This document shows positions 22,201-32,843 of a stretch of 64,000 nt of DNA, piece by piece. The stretch lies in assembly GCF_017916325.1 (NCBI RefSeq), contig NC_090170.1, forward strand, positions 214,501 to 278,500, read 5' to 3'. The notes below the pieces were generated by a model. That model worked only from the letters and a program-made list of their open reading frames with translations. It searched no databases and had not been told where the DNA came from. Every line of letters begins with the position of its first letter. The first letter of the stretch is position 1. Both the position numbers and the translations under genes were made by a program. The DNA comes from Leishmania martiniquensis. Lineage: Eukaryota; Euglenozoa; Kinetoplastea; Trypanosomatida; Trypanosomatidae.

Positions 22201-25200
22201 ATGGAGTCGTGCGACGGAGAGGCCGGGGTCCCCGTAGGCGGCGGCACAAGTAGTGAAGGAGTTGTCCGCCAAGGCGAAGGCGCAATACCGCCCTCGGCGA
22301 CTGCGCCCCCCCGCGGTCACGATATGGAGGCAGAGCTACAGCTGCGCCAACTTCAGCATGAAAATCACCTCCTACGGTTGCAGCTCTTTCAGCTGCGCGA
22401 GCAGCAGCAGCATCTGCTTCGCAAGGCCACCGCGGCACCACAGGAAACGCTCCCGGACACAATCGACGAAGAAGCCGCTGCCTTAAACGCCCGCATGCTG
22501 CTTCGGCGAAACGAGAGGCAGCGCGCCACGGTAATGCGATCACTGCTGTGCGACATTCAGCAACTCCACAGCGAGCTGGCTCTGCAGCAGGAGCAACTGG
22601 AAGCAGAGCGAAGGGACTTACACGCCACGACAGCAGCGCTACCATCACCCCAGCCGCTGACAGCAAAGCTCGAGAGCATCAAGCACGCCTGCGATGAGAC
22701 GTGCCAGCTACTCGCTCGGCCAGGTAACCCTTCTTCCGCAGCGCCTTCGCGAGTGCCATCGGCAGAGCCCGCGTGCTCTGGCACGCATGCCGTCGACGAC
22801 TTGTCAACCGAGGCGATGCTTCAGCGCTTTCAGGATCGCAAGTCAGAGCGCCGGCGGCGGCTGGAACAGATATTGGGCCCCGGATACGATGTGGCAGGCA
22901 TTGGTGCCGTGCCTCAAGGTACTGGTGCCGAGCAAAGTGGAGAGGCGTCACCGGCTCCCAGCAGCTCCGCGGCCGCGGAGGATGGCGGGTGGGATAGGAT
23001 CGATGCCGATAGCTTCGGCGGCAGTTCGTCTCAGGGCCACTGCCTCGCCCGCAAAAAGGGCTACACCACACGTGCAACCGCTACAGCTGCGTGCAGTGGG
23101 CCCGCGAAGAACCCGAATCAAATCGGCCGCGCGGTGAGCGACGCTGTGCGGAACAATAGCTGGTACCTCTGCAAGGTGCTGGAGGTAGCTCTGCTGGACA
23201 CAATACAGGCTCGGCCGGCAACTGAGGTACCTGCGCCGGCATCGTCCACCTCGCTGGAGAAGCACTGCCCATCTGCCTTGTACTCCAACAGAACATCGGT
23301 CGCGGACATCGCATCCCCCTCGCCCTCAGGGGGCTCAGCCTCTTCCCTGGACGCACCTCTCTCTAGCGGGCGTGGGGCCGGCAGCACCTCCAGCCCCACC
23401 ACGCTAACGAGCGGTACCGCATCTCTAATGCCGTTGTCCGAGTCGGCCGTCGCCTCCCCGACATCCGTGACTGTTCCTGAGCTGCTCTACCCCAAGGGCG
23501 TGAGCGAAAAGGCGCTGAAGCGGGCCATCGATGAGTCGCTGCTCCTTTCCTTTCGGTGCATGCAAAACGCTCCACGGCGCTTGACCTCGTTGCAGGCGGC
23601 CGATGAGTGTGTGCCGGCGTTTGAGGCCGAAAACAGTGACGCCGAGCTACGTCGCTGCTTCGCGGAGGGCGTCTGCAAGGATGCGTTGGTTAGCAGCGGT
23701 GAGAGGTGCGAGGACGGCGTGGGAAGCGGCGTAGTCGGAAGCGACGACGAAGAAGCCCCGGGGGCGACTGAAATGCTCGGCACCAGCGACGAGAGCCTCG
23801 ATCCCTTTGCCCGCCTGCTGCTGACCCGTCTCTACGCCGACTTACCCGTGAAGATGGCCAAGGCAGACAACAAGGGCAAGTTGGCGACGCAGCACGGCAG
23901 CGGCAAGAATGGAGCTAATCAGTGGCCTTTGCCGTCCTTTGGCGCGCCGCCTGTATCTGGCCCGGCAGGCTCCAAGACGGGTTTCGCCTTCATGGCGGCA
24001 GCCGGTGGTGACCGCCGGCTGCACGTCCCAAAAAAGCACTGCAGTCGCCTCGACGAGGTGCAGGTGGAGATGCACGCGCCGGTCATCTTCAACCAAATCC
24101 GTGGCTTTTTGCGCATGGACATTGACCGCTTCCGGCGCGCCTTTGCACCAGCCTCGTCGTTGTCGCCGACAGACTCCGGCGGTGAAGTGACGGACATGTC
24201 ACACCGACGCGCACAACAGGCGCAGCAGCGTCGACTTCGTCTCGGCGCCGCAGCCTGTGCGGACGGCGCCACTGCGTGGCGCATCAGCGTGTCGCCTGGC
24301 AAGAGCGGGACAACGTTGCTTTACTTTAGCGACTTCGTCATGAAGACGGTGCGGCCCAGCGAACTGGACTTCCTCTTGCACAAGTTCCTGCCTGCGTATG
24401 TGCGGTATTGCGAGCGCAACCCGCATACATTGCTGCCGCGCTTCTATGCCTTAGCGACGGTGCGGTGGTGGAAAGCGGGAGTGGCGCAGCACTTTGTGTT
24501 GATGCAGAATGTGTTTGCCACGTCGTACTATATCCACCGTATCTACGATGTGAAGGGCAGCACAGTGAACCGGACGGCGCTTCAACCGGGCAAGCCACCG
24601 CCTCGCACGGCCTTTGGCGCCCTCCTGCTGAAAGACAATGACCTTCCCCCACAGCTCATCATTTGCGGTACGTATCAGCGCGCCATTATGCTCGCCCAGC
24701 TACGCTCGGACGTTGACTTTCTGCGTCAGCTCAATGTAGTCGACTACAGTTGCATGATCGGTGTGCGTAGTCGTTTCTTCTCGCGCGAGGAAGGCCCGTC
24801 GAAGACGCTCCTGCTCCTACGTCAGAAGCCCAACCACGATGGCGCAGACCCGCTCGGCAGTCGCAGCGAAGTCGTGTACGTGACTGGCGAAACGGCCGCC
24901 GCCGATGGTCAGAGCATCGGTGTGGGGGTGGTGGAGGGGAAGCTGCTGCCGCCGACTACTGATGTGCGGCAAGGCGGCTCTGATAATGATGTGTACGTCT
25001 GCATCCGTGGGTGTGACGGTGGCTTGCTATCGCTGCCGATATACACTCCTGGTGACGACACAACCGCGCGTGAGGAAGTGTATTACCTCGGCATCATCGA
25101 TGTGCTGCAGACTTACAACTCGGCAAAGAAGTTGGAGTGCTTTGCAAAGGGGCTCGTCAACGACCGGAGCGCTATCAGCGTGATTGCACCAGATAAGTAC

Positions 25201-25242
25201 GCGGAAAGGCTTTACAAGGTGCTGGAGCGCATCACTGTGTAG
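22201..25242 (+). CDS. Phosphatidylinositol phosphate kinase (PIPK family)
   Basis: 1013 residues. The C-terminal third (about 625-1012) is a PIPK catalytic domain that phosphorylates phosphoinositides, in other eukaryotes usually PI4P or PI5P to PI(4,5)P2 at membranes. Visible motifs are a glycine-rich loop SPGKSG (about 698-703), the ATP-binding Lys in FVMKTV (K715), the catalytic DVKGST (D783), DYSCMIG (D848) and the metal-binding IIDVLQTYN (D967). The terminal segment KKLECFAKG...APDKYAERL corresponds to the specificity/activation loop. An insert of about 80 residues separates the DYS and IID motifs, as is common in the family. The N-terminal 600 residues are low-complexity and probably disordered, with Leu/Gln/Glu-rich coiled coils near residues 40-80 and 95-150. 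No FYVE or MORN domain is seen. DVKGS replaces the usual DLKGS. Which phosphoinositide it uses cannot be told. Confidence 0.9.
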   Translation: MESCDGEAGVPVGGGTSSEGVVRQGEGAIPPSATAPPRGHDMEAELQLRQLQHENHLLRLQLFQLREQQQHLLRKATAAPQETLPDTIDEEAAALNARMLLRRNERQRATVMRSLLCDIQQLHSELALQQEQLEAERRDLHATTAALPSPQPLTAKLESIKHACDETCQLLARPGNPSSAAPSRVPSAEPACSGTHAVDDLSTEAMLQRFQDRKSERRRRLEQILGPGYDVAGIGAVPQGTGAEQSGEASPAPSSSAAAEDGGWDRIDADSFGGSSSQGHCLARKKGYTTRATATAACSGPAKNPNQIGRAVSDAVRNNSWYLCKVLEVALLDTIQARPATEVPAPASSTSLEKHCPSALYSNRTSVADIASPSPSGGSASSLDAPLSSGRGAGSTSSPTTLTSGTASLMPLSESAVASPTSVTVPELLYPKGVSEKALKRAIDESLLLSFRCMQNAPRRLTSLQAADECVPAFEAENSDAELRRCFAEGVCKDALVSSGERCEDGVGSGVVGSDDEEAPGATEMLGTSDESLDPFARLLLTRLYADLPVKMAKADNKGKLATQHGSGKNGANQWPLPSFGAPPVSGPAGSKTGFAFMAAAGGDRRLHVPKKHCSRLDEVQVEMHAPVIFNQIRGFLRMDIDRFRRAFAPASSLSPTDSGGEVTDMSHRRAQQAQQRRLRLGAAACADGATAWRISVSPGKSGTTLLYFSDFVMKTVRPSELDFLLHKFLPAYVRYCERNPHTLLPRFYALATVRWWKAGVAQHFVLMQNVFATSYYIHRIYDVKGSTVNRTALQPGKPPPRTAFGALLLKDNDLPPQLIICGTYQRAIMLAQLRSDVDFLRQLNVVDYSCMIGVRSRFFSREEGPSKTLLLLRQKPNHDGADPLGSRSEVVYVTGETAAADGQSIGVGVVEGKLLPPTTDVRQGGSDNDVYVCIRGCDGGLLSLPIYTPGDDTTAREEVYYLGIIDVLQTYNSAKKLECFAKGLVNDRSAISVIAPDKYAERLYKVLERITV

Positions 25243-26423
25243 CCTCCCCTCCTCCCCTTTATACAAGCAGATAAGCATGCAGACGCTTACACAGCGCGCC
25301 TGAATTTTGGGTGGGTGCGGGACGACGCAGGCTTTGTGTCTGTGTGTGTGTGTGCTTCATGAGCGCATTGATCGCGTATCGCGCACTCGTTTCCGCCTTC
25401 TTCTCTCCTCACACCTCCTCTCTTCCCCTCTCTGTGTGTGTGCGTGCCAGAGGCGCCGCGCCGCCCTTTCTTTCGCTGGACGCCGTCACCCTCACTCTTC
25501 TTCACCACCTGCGACTGCCGTGGCCCGCACCGCTCACTCGCCTCTTCCTCCCCCCTTTTTCGTTTCTTTCGCGGCTACGACCCTCTTATGATCTCTCCTC
25601 TCTCTGTCGCACTCTTCCGTAGCGGCGCTTCTGTGTCGTGTGTGCTCACGCTTGTCGCACACATGACGGAACTGGCCGTCAAACAACGCGTGTGCCGCTT
25701 TGTTTTATCTGCACGCGCGTGCTTGTGTATGATCGTGCGTACCCCTTCGCTCCTTTGCGGTCCCACAGTCCGCCTTCTTTACGCGCTCGCTCGAGGTGGG
25801 CCACCGCCAAGGAGGCCTTGGCGCTTCGCTTTCTGTGTCTTGCACATATGCGAGCGTGCGTGTCGGCTCCCTCCACCCCTTCTCCGTCTCCTCCTTTCGG
25901 CATGGCGAGGCCGACTCAGTCTCGTGCGTACCTTTGCACACAGACACACACAGACACGAACACGCGCGCGCAAATGCTCCACGTCGTCTCACCTCATGTG
26001 CGAGCTGAGCCAGCACAAGAGGAAGGGCGGCCCCTCCCTCGCCTCTCCCACATGCACACAAAAAGCGAGAGAGGCAAAGAGAAGTCACCCACCGTATCGT
26101 GCGCACTCGAGGGTCGGGTGGGGGGGTACCTATCGATCATTTTGTGCAGCCGCTACCGCGGTGACGAAGTGGAGGGAAGCGAGGGCAGATGCCCTTCGTT
26201 CCCGCTTGCTGGGACTTTGAGTCTTCATGTTGCACGGGTGCCCGCGCCTTCGACAACCACCCCACAGCCCCCTCCCGTCCATTTTCCTCCTTTCACTTTC
26301 TGCGCACCTTTGCAGACACGTGCGGGCACCCGTGCTCGAACCCCTTCGTGCGTAGTTGCTGGGCCGTGCGCACAGGCAGGAATACACCAGCTCCGTTAGC
26401 GTTCCGCCCTCTGCCCCCTTCAG
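25243..26423 (+). other. Spacer between kinase and WD40 genes
   Basis: 1.2 kb of CT-rich sequence and CA/GT runs containing the kinase 3' UTR and the 5' UTR of the next gene. No convincing gene on either strand. Confidence 0.7.
26270..26315 (+). promoter_or_regulatory. Probable polypyrimidine tract and trans-splice acceptor for the WD40 gene
   Basis: A strong pyrimidine tract ends at the first AG at 26314-26315. This would give a 5' leader of about 108 bases before the ATG at 26424. Inferred from the usual trypanosomatid rule; not tested. Confidence 0.4.
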
Positions 26424-29400
26424 ATGCATCCATCCCAGTCGGATGCGTCATCGACGGCTCCGTCCGCACCAGAATCCCCTCTGGCGACTCTCACCCTTGA
26501 TAGGAGCTGCCCCGCACCATTCCAGCTAGAGGAGGCGCCCGTTTACCGCGATGACTTGGCCCGGCAACACTCCTCCATCCACCTTCTCTTCCACCGCGAC
26601 ATTATTACACACCTCGTGTGGTGTACCACCGCATGCCGTTACATGACTGGTGGGGCCGATGGGGCAGTGAAGCTGTGGCGGTCGGAGCTGCAGCCACGTG
26701 CGCCCCTGTCGCAGGGGAGCGCCTCGTCCTCAGCAGAGCGCCCCGCGCTCATTCCAGAGTTCCACGTCGCAACGCTTGGTGGCCCAGTCACAGACTTGCG
26801 CACGAGTAGCCGCGCAATTGGCAACTCGGAGGTGGCGGTGATCGCCTCTACCGACGGGACGCTCACACTATGCCGCACTGGCACTGGTGAGATCATCCGC
26901 ACGTTGCGTGGGGTGCGGGGGGAGTCGATGCAGCCCTCTGGCGCGACCGCGGCACCACGAAGCAGCCCCACAAGCGCCAGGCCGGATAAGGAGCGTTCCG
27001 GCGATGCGGGCGACAGCAGCGCATTGGCTGAGGGAATCGAGCAGCCTAGCCGGCAGTACTCCAAGACGGTAGCCTGGTATGCAGCAGACGCATACAGCTA
27101 TCGACCCGACCCCTCCTCAGATGCGGCGGTTGTGCGCAGGCCCGTGTACACAGTGCGCGCGTACAGAAACGAAGCCCGTGAGGTCCTCACCGGTCCCTCC
27201 AACGAATACTTCCAGGGCCTGCGCGCGATGGCCCTGACGTACGAGCATTTGGCGCAACACGAGATTATGCCCGCGGACGTACTGGTGCACTTCAGCGTCG
27301 CCTCAACCTCGAGGGCTTCTATGGACGCCCCGTCCGCACCACGGCAATGGTACGCGTCCGCCGTCGCGCTCACGGAAGCGCCTGCTGCGGTGAGCGCCAA
27401 CGACATTGGCGACGCGAGCGCCTCGTCGTCGTCGTCGCACGCCGCCCTCGATCCGTTGCTGCTGCTTGGCTTCCCGCAAGGTCTGGTGCAGGTCTTCGTG
27501 CTGCCGCAGCACTGGTTCGCCTTGCACCAGCACAGTGAAACGCGGCTGGACCCGCCAGCGATGCGCATCCCCGTCTTCTCGGGGCTCCTTCACTCAGCGG
27601 CGGTGCTGGGCATAGAAGCGATCGCGAGCCGCGACATCGTGGTATCGGTTAGCGAAGACGGCATGACGCTGATACGGCGGCTCTCATGCTTGCGTGCGCC
27701 ACTGCGACGACTTGGTGTGGCTGTTCCTCTGCCGACCCCCGTGCCCCACCTCGTCCCGTCTTCCTCAACGTCCCTCACATCACGAAAGTCACCGCCGCGG
27801 CAGCGCGTTGGCAGCGCTGGTGGACACACGCGACGTGTGACATGCTGCTGCGTCGACGCCGAGCACCTGTTGCTCATCACGGGCAGTGCAGATCACACTC
27901 TGTGTTGGTGGAGCCTCATGATAGGCAGCTCCTCCATCCCTATACGCGTCGTGTCGCTGCGTGACGCCGCGACTGCAGCGGGGTCGAGGGGCGAAGCTGA
28001 CCGCTCTGCTTCATCACCATCCAGCTCGCCGGCGCTGGTGTCACGAGGGGGCTACCCAGTGGACGTGAGCCTGTTCCGTCGAAGGCTACTCGCTGAGCGC
28101 GATGACCAATCGTCATTGGTCGGTGTTAGCCAAGGTGACGCAGGCGGCAGCAGCTCGCTGCCACATTGCCCCCCATTAGGCCTTTTTCTGCTCGTGCTGG
28201 ACACGGAGGGGGTTGTGCGCATCTTCAATGCCATCTCGGGAAAGCTCATCACTTACAAAATTGAGCCACGGGCCGCTGCTGCTGCTGTCGCTGCACTCTC
28301 TTCTGACTGCATTGAAAGGATCAGCAGTGCAACTAAGGAAGTTCGTCTTGCCCGCTACGATTGCGTCAACGGTGCTGACCGGGTGCTGCTGGGTGGGCCG
28401 TGTTTGGTGCCGTGGTACCTCGCGCGTTCAGGGGAGGTGAGCACGACGCGCAGTCACACGGCAGCAATCATCTTCACCTCCTGGTGCGCATCCCTGAAGT
28501 GTGCCGTGACGGCTGATGCGCACCACGTGCTCTTGTGGCGTGTACGAGCCAAAGGGCAGAGAGCTCCCACCGCAGAGGTGGTACGAGCATGGCGCATCGC
28601 AGCTGGTGTTCAGTCTGTTGCATTGTGCGACACGGGCACCACTGCTGAATCCTTGCACCTGCAGCGGCCGTCCCTGTTCATAGCTCACAAGTCAGAGCCA
28701 GTCATCGGGCACTACGACTGCCTTATCTGCGACTCCTCGCCAGATTCCGGTCAAGCTGGGCTCCCCCAGCCTCTGCTGCTGCGGCGGCTGTCACTGCACG
28801 CTGGCACATCCGTAGACGCGCTTGCTGCCGTGACGCTAATGGCGAGGAGGAGGAGCTTAGCGCGCGACACCAGCGCCGCGGAGGTGGTGACGACTGACGC
28901 CGTCGTTGCGTGCCACTCCACACGCGAAGCGGGCGAGGCGGAGTTGTTGGACACGACGAAGGAAGACCGTCTCTACATTTACCCGCTTCGGTGGTCGCGT
29001 GCCATGACATCGTCAGCAGGCAGCCATGCACCTGCCGCAGTCGACGAGGTGGTGGAGCTGATTGCACCGCTGCGTGAGCTCCGTCTTCCCGGCTGGGGCG
29101 CAAACACTGCCGACAGCATCGCGAGCGTTCTAGGGCTTCCGTGTGCAAATCTGCTGGTTGTGGGTGGCCGGCGTGTCTTGTACACGGCACCTCTCTCTAC
29201 TATGGCCACCTCGGCGCTCCCGTGCAACCTGCTGCCCCCAGCGTGGGCGGCAGCGCAGCAGCTTCACTGCCCACCCCTGAACCAGCCTATACAAGCGGTA
29301 CTGCCAACGGCGGTGTTCCCCGGTCCTCTGATCTTATTGAATGACTCGATAGTTGAAGAGACGGCCGCTAAGAAAAAGGCAGAGCAAGAGAGCGGCGGCG

Positions 29401-32400
29401 CTGTCGTCTCGGAGTCTCTGGCAGACTCGTCACTAACCGGCTTCCTGTCCCGCGTCGTGCACATCCCGCACGACACTGCGGCCTCTGCGCCGGACTGTGC
29501 TGAGGCGGCCGTTTGCCTTGTGCTCTCCGGTAGCAACGACGGCCTCCTGCAGCTATGGGACGTGCAGCACGCCCAGGAGCTGTGGCAGTGCCGCGCAGTG
29601 CCGGCGCGAGAGCCCATTACCGCCCTTGCGGTGGGTCAGTGCGCTGCGCGGTGGCTGGTTGCTGCAGGCGACCAGAGCGGTGCTGTGACGTTGCTCGATA
29701 TCACCAGCGCCGTGCAGGTCGCACGCCAGGTGGCCGCTGCATACGCGCAAAACTTGCCGAAGTCAGTCGCAAAGGCCACGGAGTGGACACGGCTCATCCT
29801 GCAGCAGGGGGAATGCCGAATGCTCGATCGCTGGCGGGCGCACGCGGACGCGGTCTCCGGCGCATTTTTTACTCAAGCACCCGCTAACGCTGACGACACG
29901 GCGGCCACCGATTCGCAGCTCCTCACAACTGGAGAGGACTCCGCTGTGATGCTCTGGACGCTGCCGTCATGGGCGTTACTATCCGCCTGCTCCATCGCCG
30001 CCAGTGGCGAGCCCAACGGTATTTCGCTCTTTCGTCCAGGCGAGTGTGCAGACGCGAGCAACCGCCGCTGCCCTATCTCCCCTGTGCGTCTGCGAACGAG
30101 TACAACAAGGCTACCGTGGGCTACCAGGCAGGCGTACGAACGGTGGCGGCAGCAATACGTGCGCGAGCGTCTGGTCAGCGGGGAACCTACAGAGCTCTGG
30201 GCTGCCTTGACAAGATTTTACCTGCACGCTGAATCTCGGGGCGGCATCACCGGAGGCAAGGGGAAGAAAACTGAGTCCTGCAAGGAGGAGAGCGAGGAGG
30301 AGGCCAAGCTCATTGATCGCGTATGGGCAGTGCTGGTCGCTGACGCTCGGGCTCTCTATCAATTCTTGACCTCCGTTGAGCTGCAAGACAACAAGCCGAT
30401 GGCAGCACCGGGACGGAGCTCCGTGGTGGAAGCTTGGTGCCCGTCCCTCTTCTCGGGTGCAACAGCCGAGCTCCCGGAAGCGGCCTCGCCGAGCAGTACG
30501 CCCGTCATACAGCGTCAGCCTACTCGCGACAGTGCTGAAGGACGCAGGCCCTGCAGGTCTGCACCGCTGTGGTCAGTGCCGTCGGGGGTAGTCGGAAGGC
30601 CAGTACCTCTAATCCTCGCCTTCGCTGACCGTTGCTGTGACGCCCGCGCTGGAGGGGTACACAGCTCGGCGTGCGATCGGGGTGTGCCAGAGGTTACAGC
30701 AAGTGCTTCTTCTGTGCGAGAATGCCTGCGTCAGGCGCTACGCGCGGTCGTGCAAAGCCCTGCCGCAAAGGTCTCCTCGCAGCTTGCGTCGGGGGCATAC
30801 ATGGAGTTGCCGCAGGGCTGCGCCTCAAGTGTAGGATCCCCGCTGTTGCTACCCACCGCAAACCCCTGCGCCTCCGCTGACAGCACGCCGCCGCCGCCGC
30901 ATGGGAGGTCTCCGTCGGTGACCGGTGCGATGCTCGACTTCGTCGAGGTTGGGAGCAGTAACACCTCCAGGTCGTCTCCAGGTGGGGCCTCTCTCTCAAC
31001 GGCATGCGTTAACCTTACCCCCGCTGTAGAACCAGACGCCTTAGCGCGGCAGGTGACAGCCCACGAGGCTACACCGCAGCACCACGCTGGCTTCACCGAG
31101 GAGGGTGGCGATCCTCGATCGTGGTCGTACCCCGCACCAGCGGCACCCTCACCAAGCCCGTCGACTCGCATGGCCACGTGTCGTGTGGGGTACAAGGCCC
31201 GCGCACCAACTGTCCGCAGCTCGTCTGCAGAGAGGCAGGCAGGTGCGTCCGCACAGCACGGTTGCCTCCTCCGCAACACACCGCCGGAGGGCACGCGCGA
31301 CGCGGCGATGAATGGGTCGGCGACGGCGCCGCGAGCTTCAGAGGGCCGTTTCACAGACGACAGCGGGGATGACAACGCTACCGATCTCGGCGCCGTAGCC
31401 GACACGCCCTACAGAAGTATCGCAGGCTATGGCGTAGCGGCTGCCGTCATTCAGCACGCCAACATCCACAGGCGTCGCGAAGAGGCGCTGCAGCGGCTGA
31501 TTACGCGCCAGCAGGCCAAAACAACGGCATGCCGCCGCGGCGCCGCAAAGGATGGGAAAGCGGAAAAAAGGGGCAAGGTTGCCGGTGATGCCGTGGACAA
31601 CCCAGCGTTGCGCGCCGGCTCCGTCGCGTTTGGCCTCCCGCAGCGCAGCGTGCAACGGGCGCCAGTGGCAACGAGGCGGTGGGAGGGACGGTCCCCAACA
31701 GCGAATCCCATGAAGGCGCGCAGTGGTGTTTCCTCAGAGCAAAGCGGAACGCCACAGGCAGTAGTGGCGATCCCACCGAAGGCTACACAAGTCTTGGTGT
31801 CCGACGCCTACCTCACGCCGGTGTTAGCGCGTGTCGGTGTCTCCAGCGCTCTACTGCCTGACCGCACGGCCGCCGCTCGCACCATCCCTGCTAGCGGCGT
31901 GGCTGTATCGCCTGAAACGGAATTGGACGCGGTACAATCAGCGTGGTATGCGGAGCGGCAACGGCGCCGCGACGCTGCACGTGAGAAGGCACGTCTATGG
32001 AACTCGAAGAAGGTGATGAAGACGCTGCTGGAGTGGAAAGCGCCGGCGGTCGAAGCCAGCAACGACATCGCACGAGTGCTAAGCGGCACGGCAGGAAGCG
32101 TTGAAGACCACAGTCTTGCACTTGACACCAAGTCCATGGCGACGGTCCTCGGTAATACCATCGCAACGGAGGGTAAGACAGTATCACCGCCGATTCTCAC
32201 GCTTCCTCCGATCCTGACCTTACGCAGTCCGACTAGCAAGTCACTCTCGGCCATCTCGAATGCCGCCTCCCCGTTGGCGCAGGACACCATGGCGCCACCC
32301 AACGCCGCAGAGGCAGCGCTCATGAGTCTTCTGTTCGTGCCACCGACAACGGCCATTGAGGCCGCTGTGCGCGAAGGCCTACCCTCACGTAAAACCTTGC

Positions 32401-32843
32401 AGGCCGAAATGGCTGCTGCGAAGGCGCGTATGCGCCAATCCGTGCAGATCCGGGCCGCTCATCAGCGCAAGCAGCGGGCCATGGCTGCCTCGTCTCCCTC
32501 CCATCAATTCCTCGCAGCCGTGGAGGTAGACAACGACAGCACGGATGTGGCCGAGGAGCTCGGCAGTGACGATAGTGATAGCCTCTCTGAAGAGCAGCGC
32601 TGCCCTCAGAAGGTCGTCAGCACCAGTGAGGGGGACCGTCGTTCGCACCAGCTGCAGATGAGATCGCGCCACCTTACTTCCGGCACCGCCTCTGTTTCCC
32701 CACGTGGCAAGTCCGGGTGTGCCCCGCGGCGTGCGCTGCAGCCGCGCGATGGGGCTGAGCCCCGCCGCATGGCCACTGTGCCGCTACCCACCGCCACCAC
32801 ACGCCAAGAACTCTTTGGCAGTAGCCGGCAGCGCCGCAGGTGA
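26424..32843 (+). CDS. Very large WD40-repeat protein (2139 aa), function unknown
   Basis: The N-terminal 1,200 residues contain scattered WD40 blades. The clearest are GGADGAVKLW (about residue 73), ITGSADHTLCWW (about 484), LSGSNDGLLQLWD (about 1033) and TTGEDSAVMLW (about 1166), with weaker ones between. Low-complexity inserts break them up. They probably form one or two beta-propellers acting as a protein-binding scaffold. Residues 1,300-1,800 are rich in Ser, Ala, Pro and probably disordered. Toward the C-terminus are two charged helical stretches, YAERQRRRDAAREKARLW near 1840 and AEMAAAKARMRQ near 1993. Very large WD40 proteins of this sort in kinetoplastids are often flagellar or cytoskeletal, but nothing here proves that. 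I recognise no specific orthologue. It starts at the first ATG, directly behind a CAG. Confidence 0.85.
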   Translation: MHPSQSDASSTAPSAPESPLATLTLDRSCPAPFQLEEAPVYRDDLARQHSSIHLLFHRDIITHLVWCTTACRYMTGGADGAVKLWRSELQPRAPLSQGSASSSAERPALIPEFHVATLGGPVTDLRTSSRAIGNSEVAVIASTDGTLTLCRTGTGEIIRTLRGVRGESMQPSGATAAPRSSPTSARPDKERSGDAGDSSALAEGIEQPSRQYSKTVAWYAADAYSYRPDPSSDAAVVRRPVYTVRAYRNEAREVLTGPSNEYFQGLRAMALTYEHLAQHEIMPADVLVHFSVASTSRASMDAPSAPRQWYASAVALTEAPAAVSANDIGDASASSSSSHAALDPLLLLGFPQGLVQVFVLPQHWFALHQHSETRLDPPAMRIPVFSGLLHSAAVLGIEAIASRDIVVSVSEDGMTLIRRLSCLRAPLRRLGVAVPLPTPVPHLVPSSSTSLTSRKSPPRQRVGSAGGHTRRVTCCCVDAEHLLLITGSADHTLCWWSLMIGSSSIPIRVVSLRDAATAAGSRGEADRSASSPSSSPALVSRGGYPVDVSLFRRRLLAERDDQSSLVGVSQGDAGGSSSLPHCPPLGLFLLVLDTEGVVRIFNAISGKLITYKIEPRAAAAAVAALSSDCIERISSATKEVRLARYDCVNGADRVLLGGPCLVPWYLARSGEVSTTRSHTAAIIFTSWCASLKCAVTADAHHVLLWRVRAKGQRAPTAEVVRAWRIAAGVQSVALCDTGTTAESLHLQRPSLFIAHKSEPVIGHYDCLICDSSPDSGQAGLPQPLLLRRLSLHAGTSVDALAAVTLMARRRSLARDTSAAEVVTTDAVVACHSTREAGEAELLDTTKEDRLYIYPLRWSRAMTSSAGSHAPAAVDEVVELIAPLRELRLPGWGANTADSIASVLGLPCANLLVVGGRRVLYTAPLSTMATSALPCNLLPPAWAAAQQLHCPPLNQPIQAVLPTAVFPGPLILLNDSIVEETAAKKKAEQESGGAVVSESLADSSLTGFLSRVVHIPHDTAASAPDCAEAAVCLVLSGSNDGLLQLWDVQHAQELWQCRAVPAREPITALAVGQCAARWLVAAGDQSGAVTLLDITSAVQVARQVAAAYAQNLPKSVAKATEWTRLILQQGECRMLDRWRAHADAVSGAFFTQAPANADDTAATDSQLLTTGEDSAVMLWTLPSWALLSACSIAASGEPNGISLFRPGECADASNRRCPISPVRLRTSTTRLPWATRQAYERWRQQYVRERLVSGEPTELWAALTRFYLHAESRGGITGGKGKKTESCKEESEEEAKLIDRVWAVLVADARALYQFLTSVELQDNKPMAAPGRSSVVEAWCPSLFSGATAELPEAASPSSTPVIQRQPTRDSAEGRRPCRSAPLWSVPSGVVGRPVPLILAFADRCCDARAGGVHSSACDRGVPEVTASASSVRECLRQALRAVVQSPAAKVSSQLASGAYMELPQGCASSVGSPLLLPTANPCASADSTPPPPHGRSPSVTGAMLDFVEVGSSNTSRSSPGGASLSTACVNLTPAVEPDALARQVTAHEATPQHHAGFTEEGGDPRSWSYPAPAAPSPSPSTRMATCRVGYKARAPTVRSSSAERQAGASAQHGCLLRNTPPEGTRDAAMNGSATAPRASEGRFTDDSGDDNATDLGAVADTPYRSIAGYGVAAAVIQHANIHRRREEALQRLITRQQAKTTACRRGAAKDGKAEKRGKVAGDAVDNPALRAGSVAFGLPQRSVQRAPVATRRWEGRSPTANPMKARSGVSSEQSGTPQAVVAIPPKATQVLVSDAYLTPVLARVGVSSALLPDRTAAARTIPASGVAVSPETELDAVQSAWYAERQRRRDAAREKARLWNSKKVMKTLLEWKAPAVEASNDIARVLSGTAGSVEDHSLALDTKSMATVLGNTIATEGKTVSPPILTLPPILTLRSPTSKSLSAISNAASPLAQDTMAPPNAAEAALMSLLFVPPTTAIEAAVREGLPSRKTLQAEMAAAKARMRQSVQIRAAHQRKQRAMAASSPSHQFLAAVEVDNDSTDVAEELGSDDSDSLSEEQRCPQKVVSTSEGDRRSHQLQMRSRHLTSGTASVSPRGKSGCAPRRALQPRDGAEPRRMATVPLPTATTRQELFGSSRQRRR

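Noticed and set aside
22117..22666. Minus-strand frames at the start of the PIP kinase gene
   Set aside because: Shadow frames in GC-rich coding DNA; the + strand frame has clear kinase motifs.
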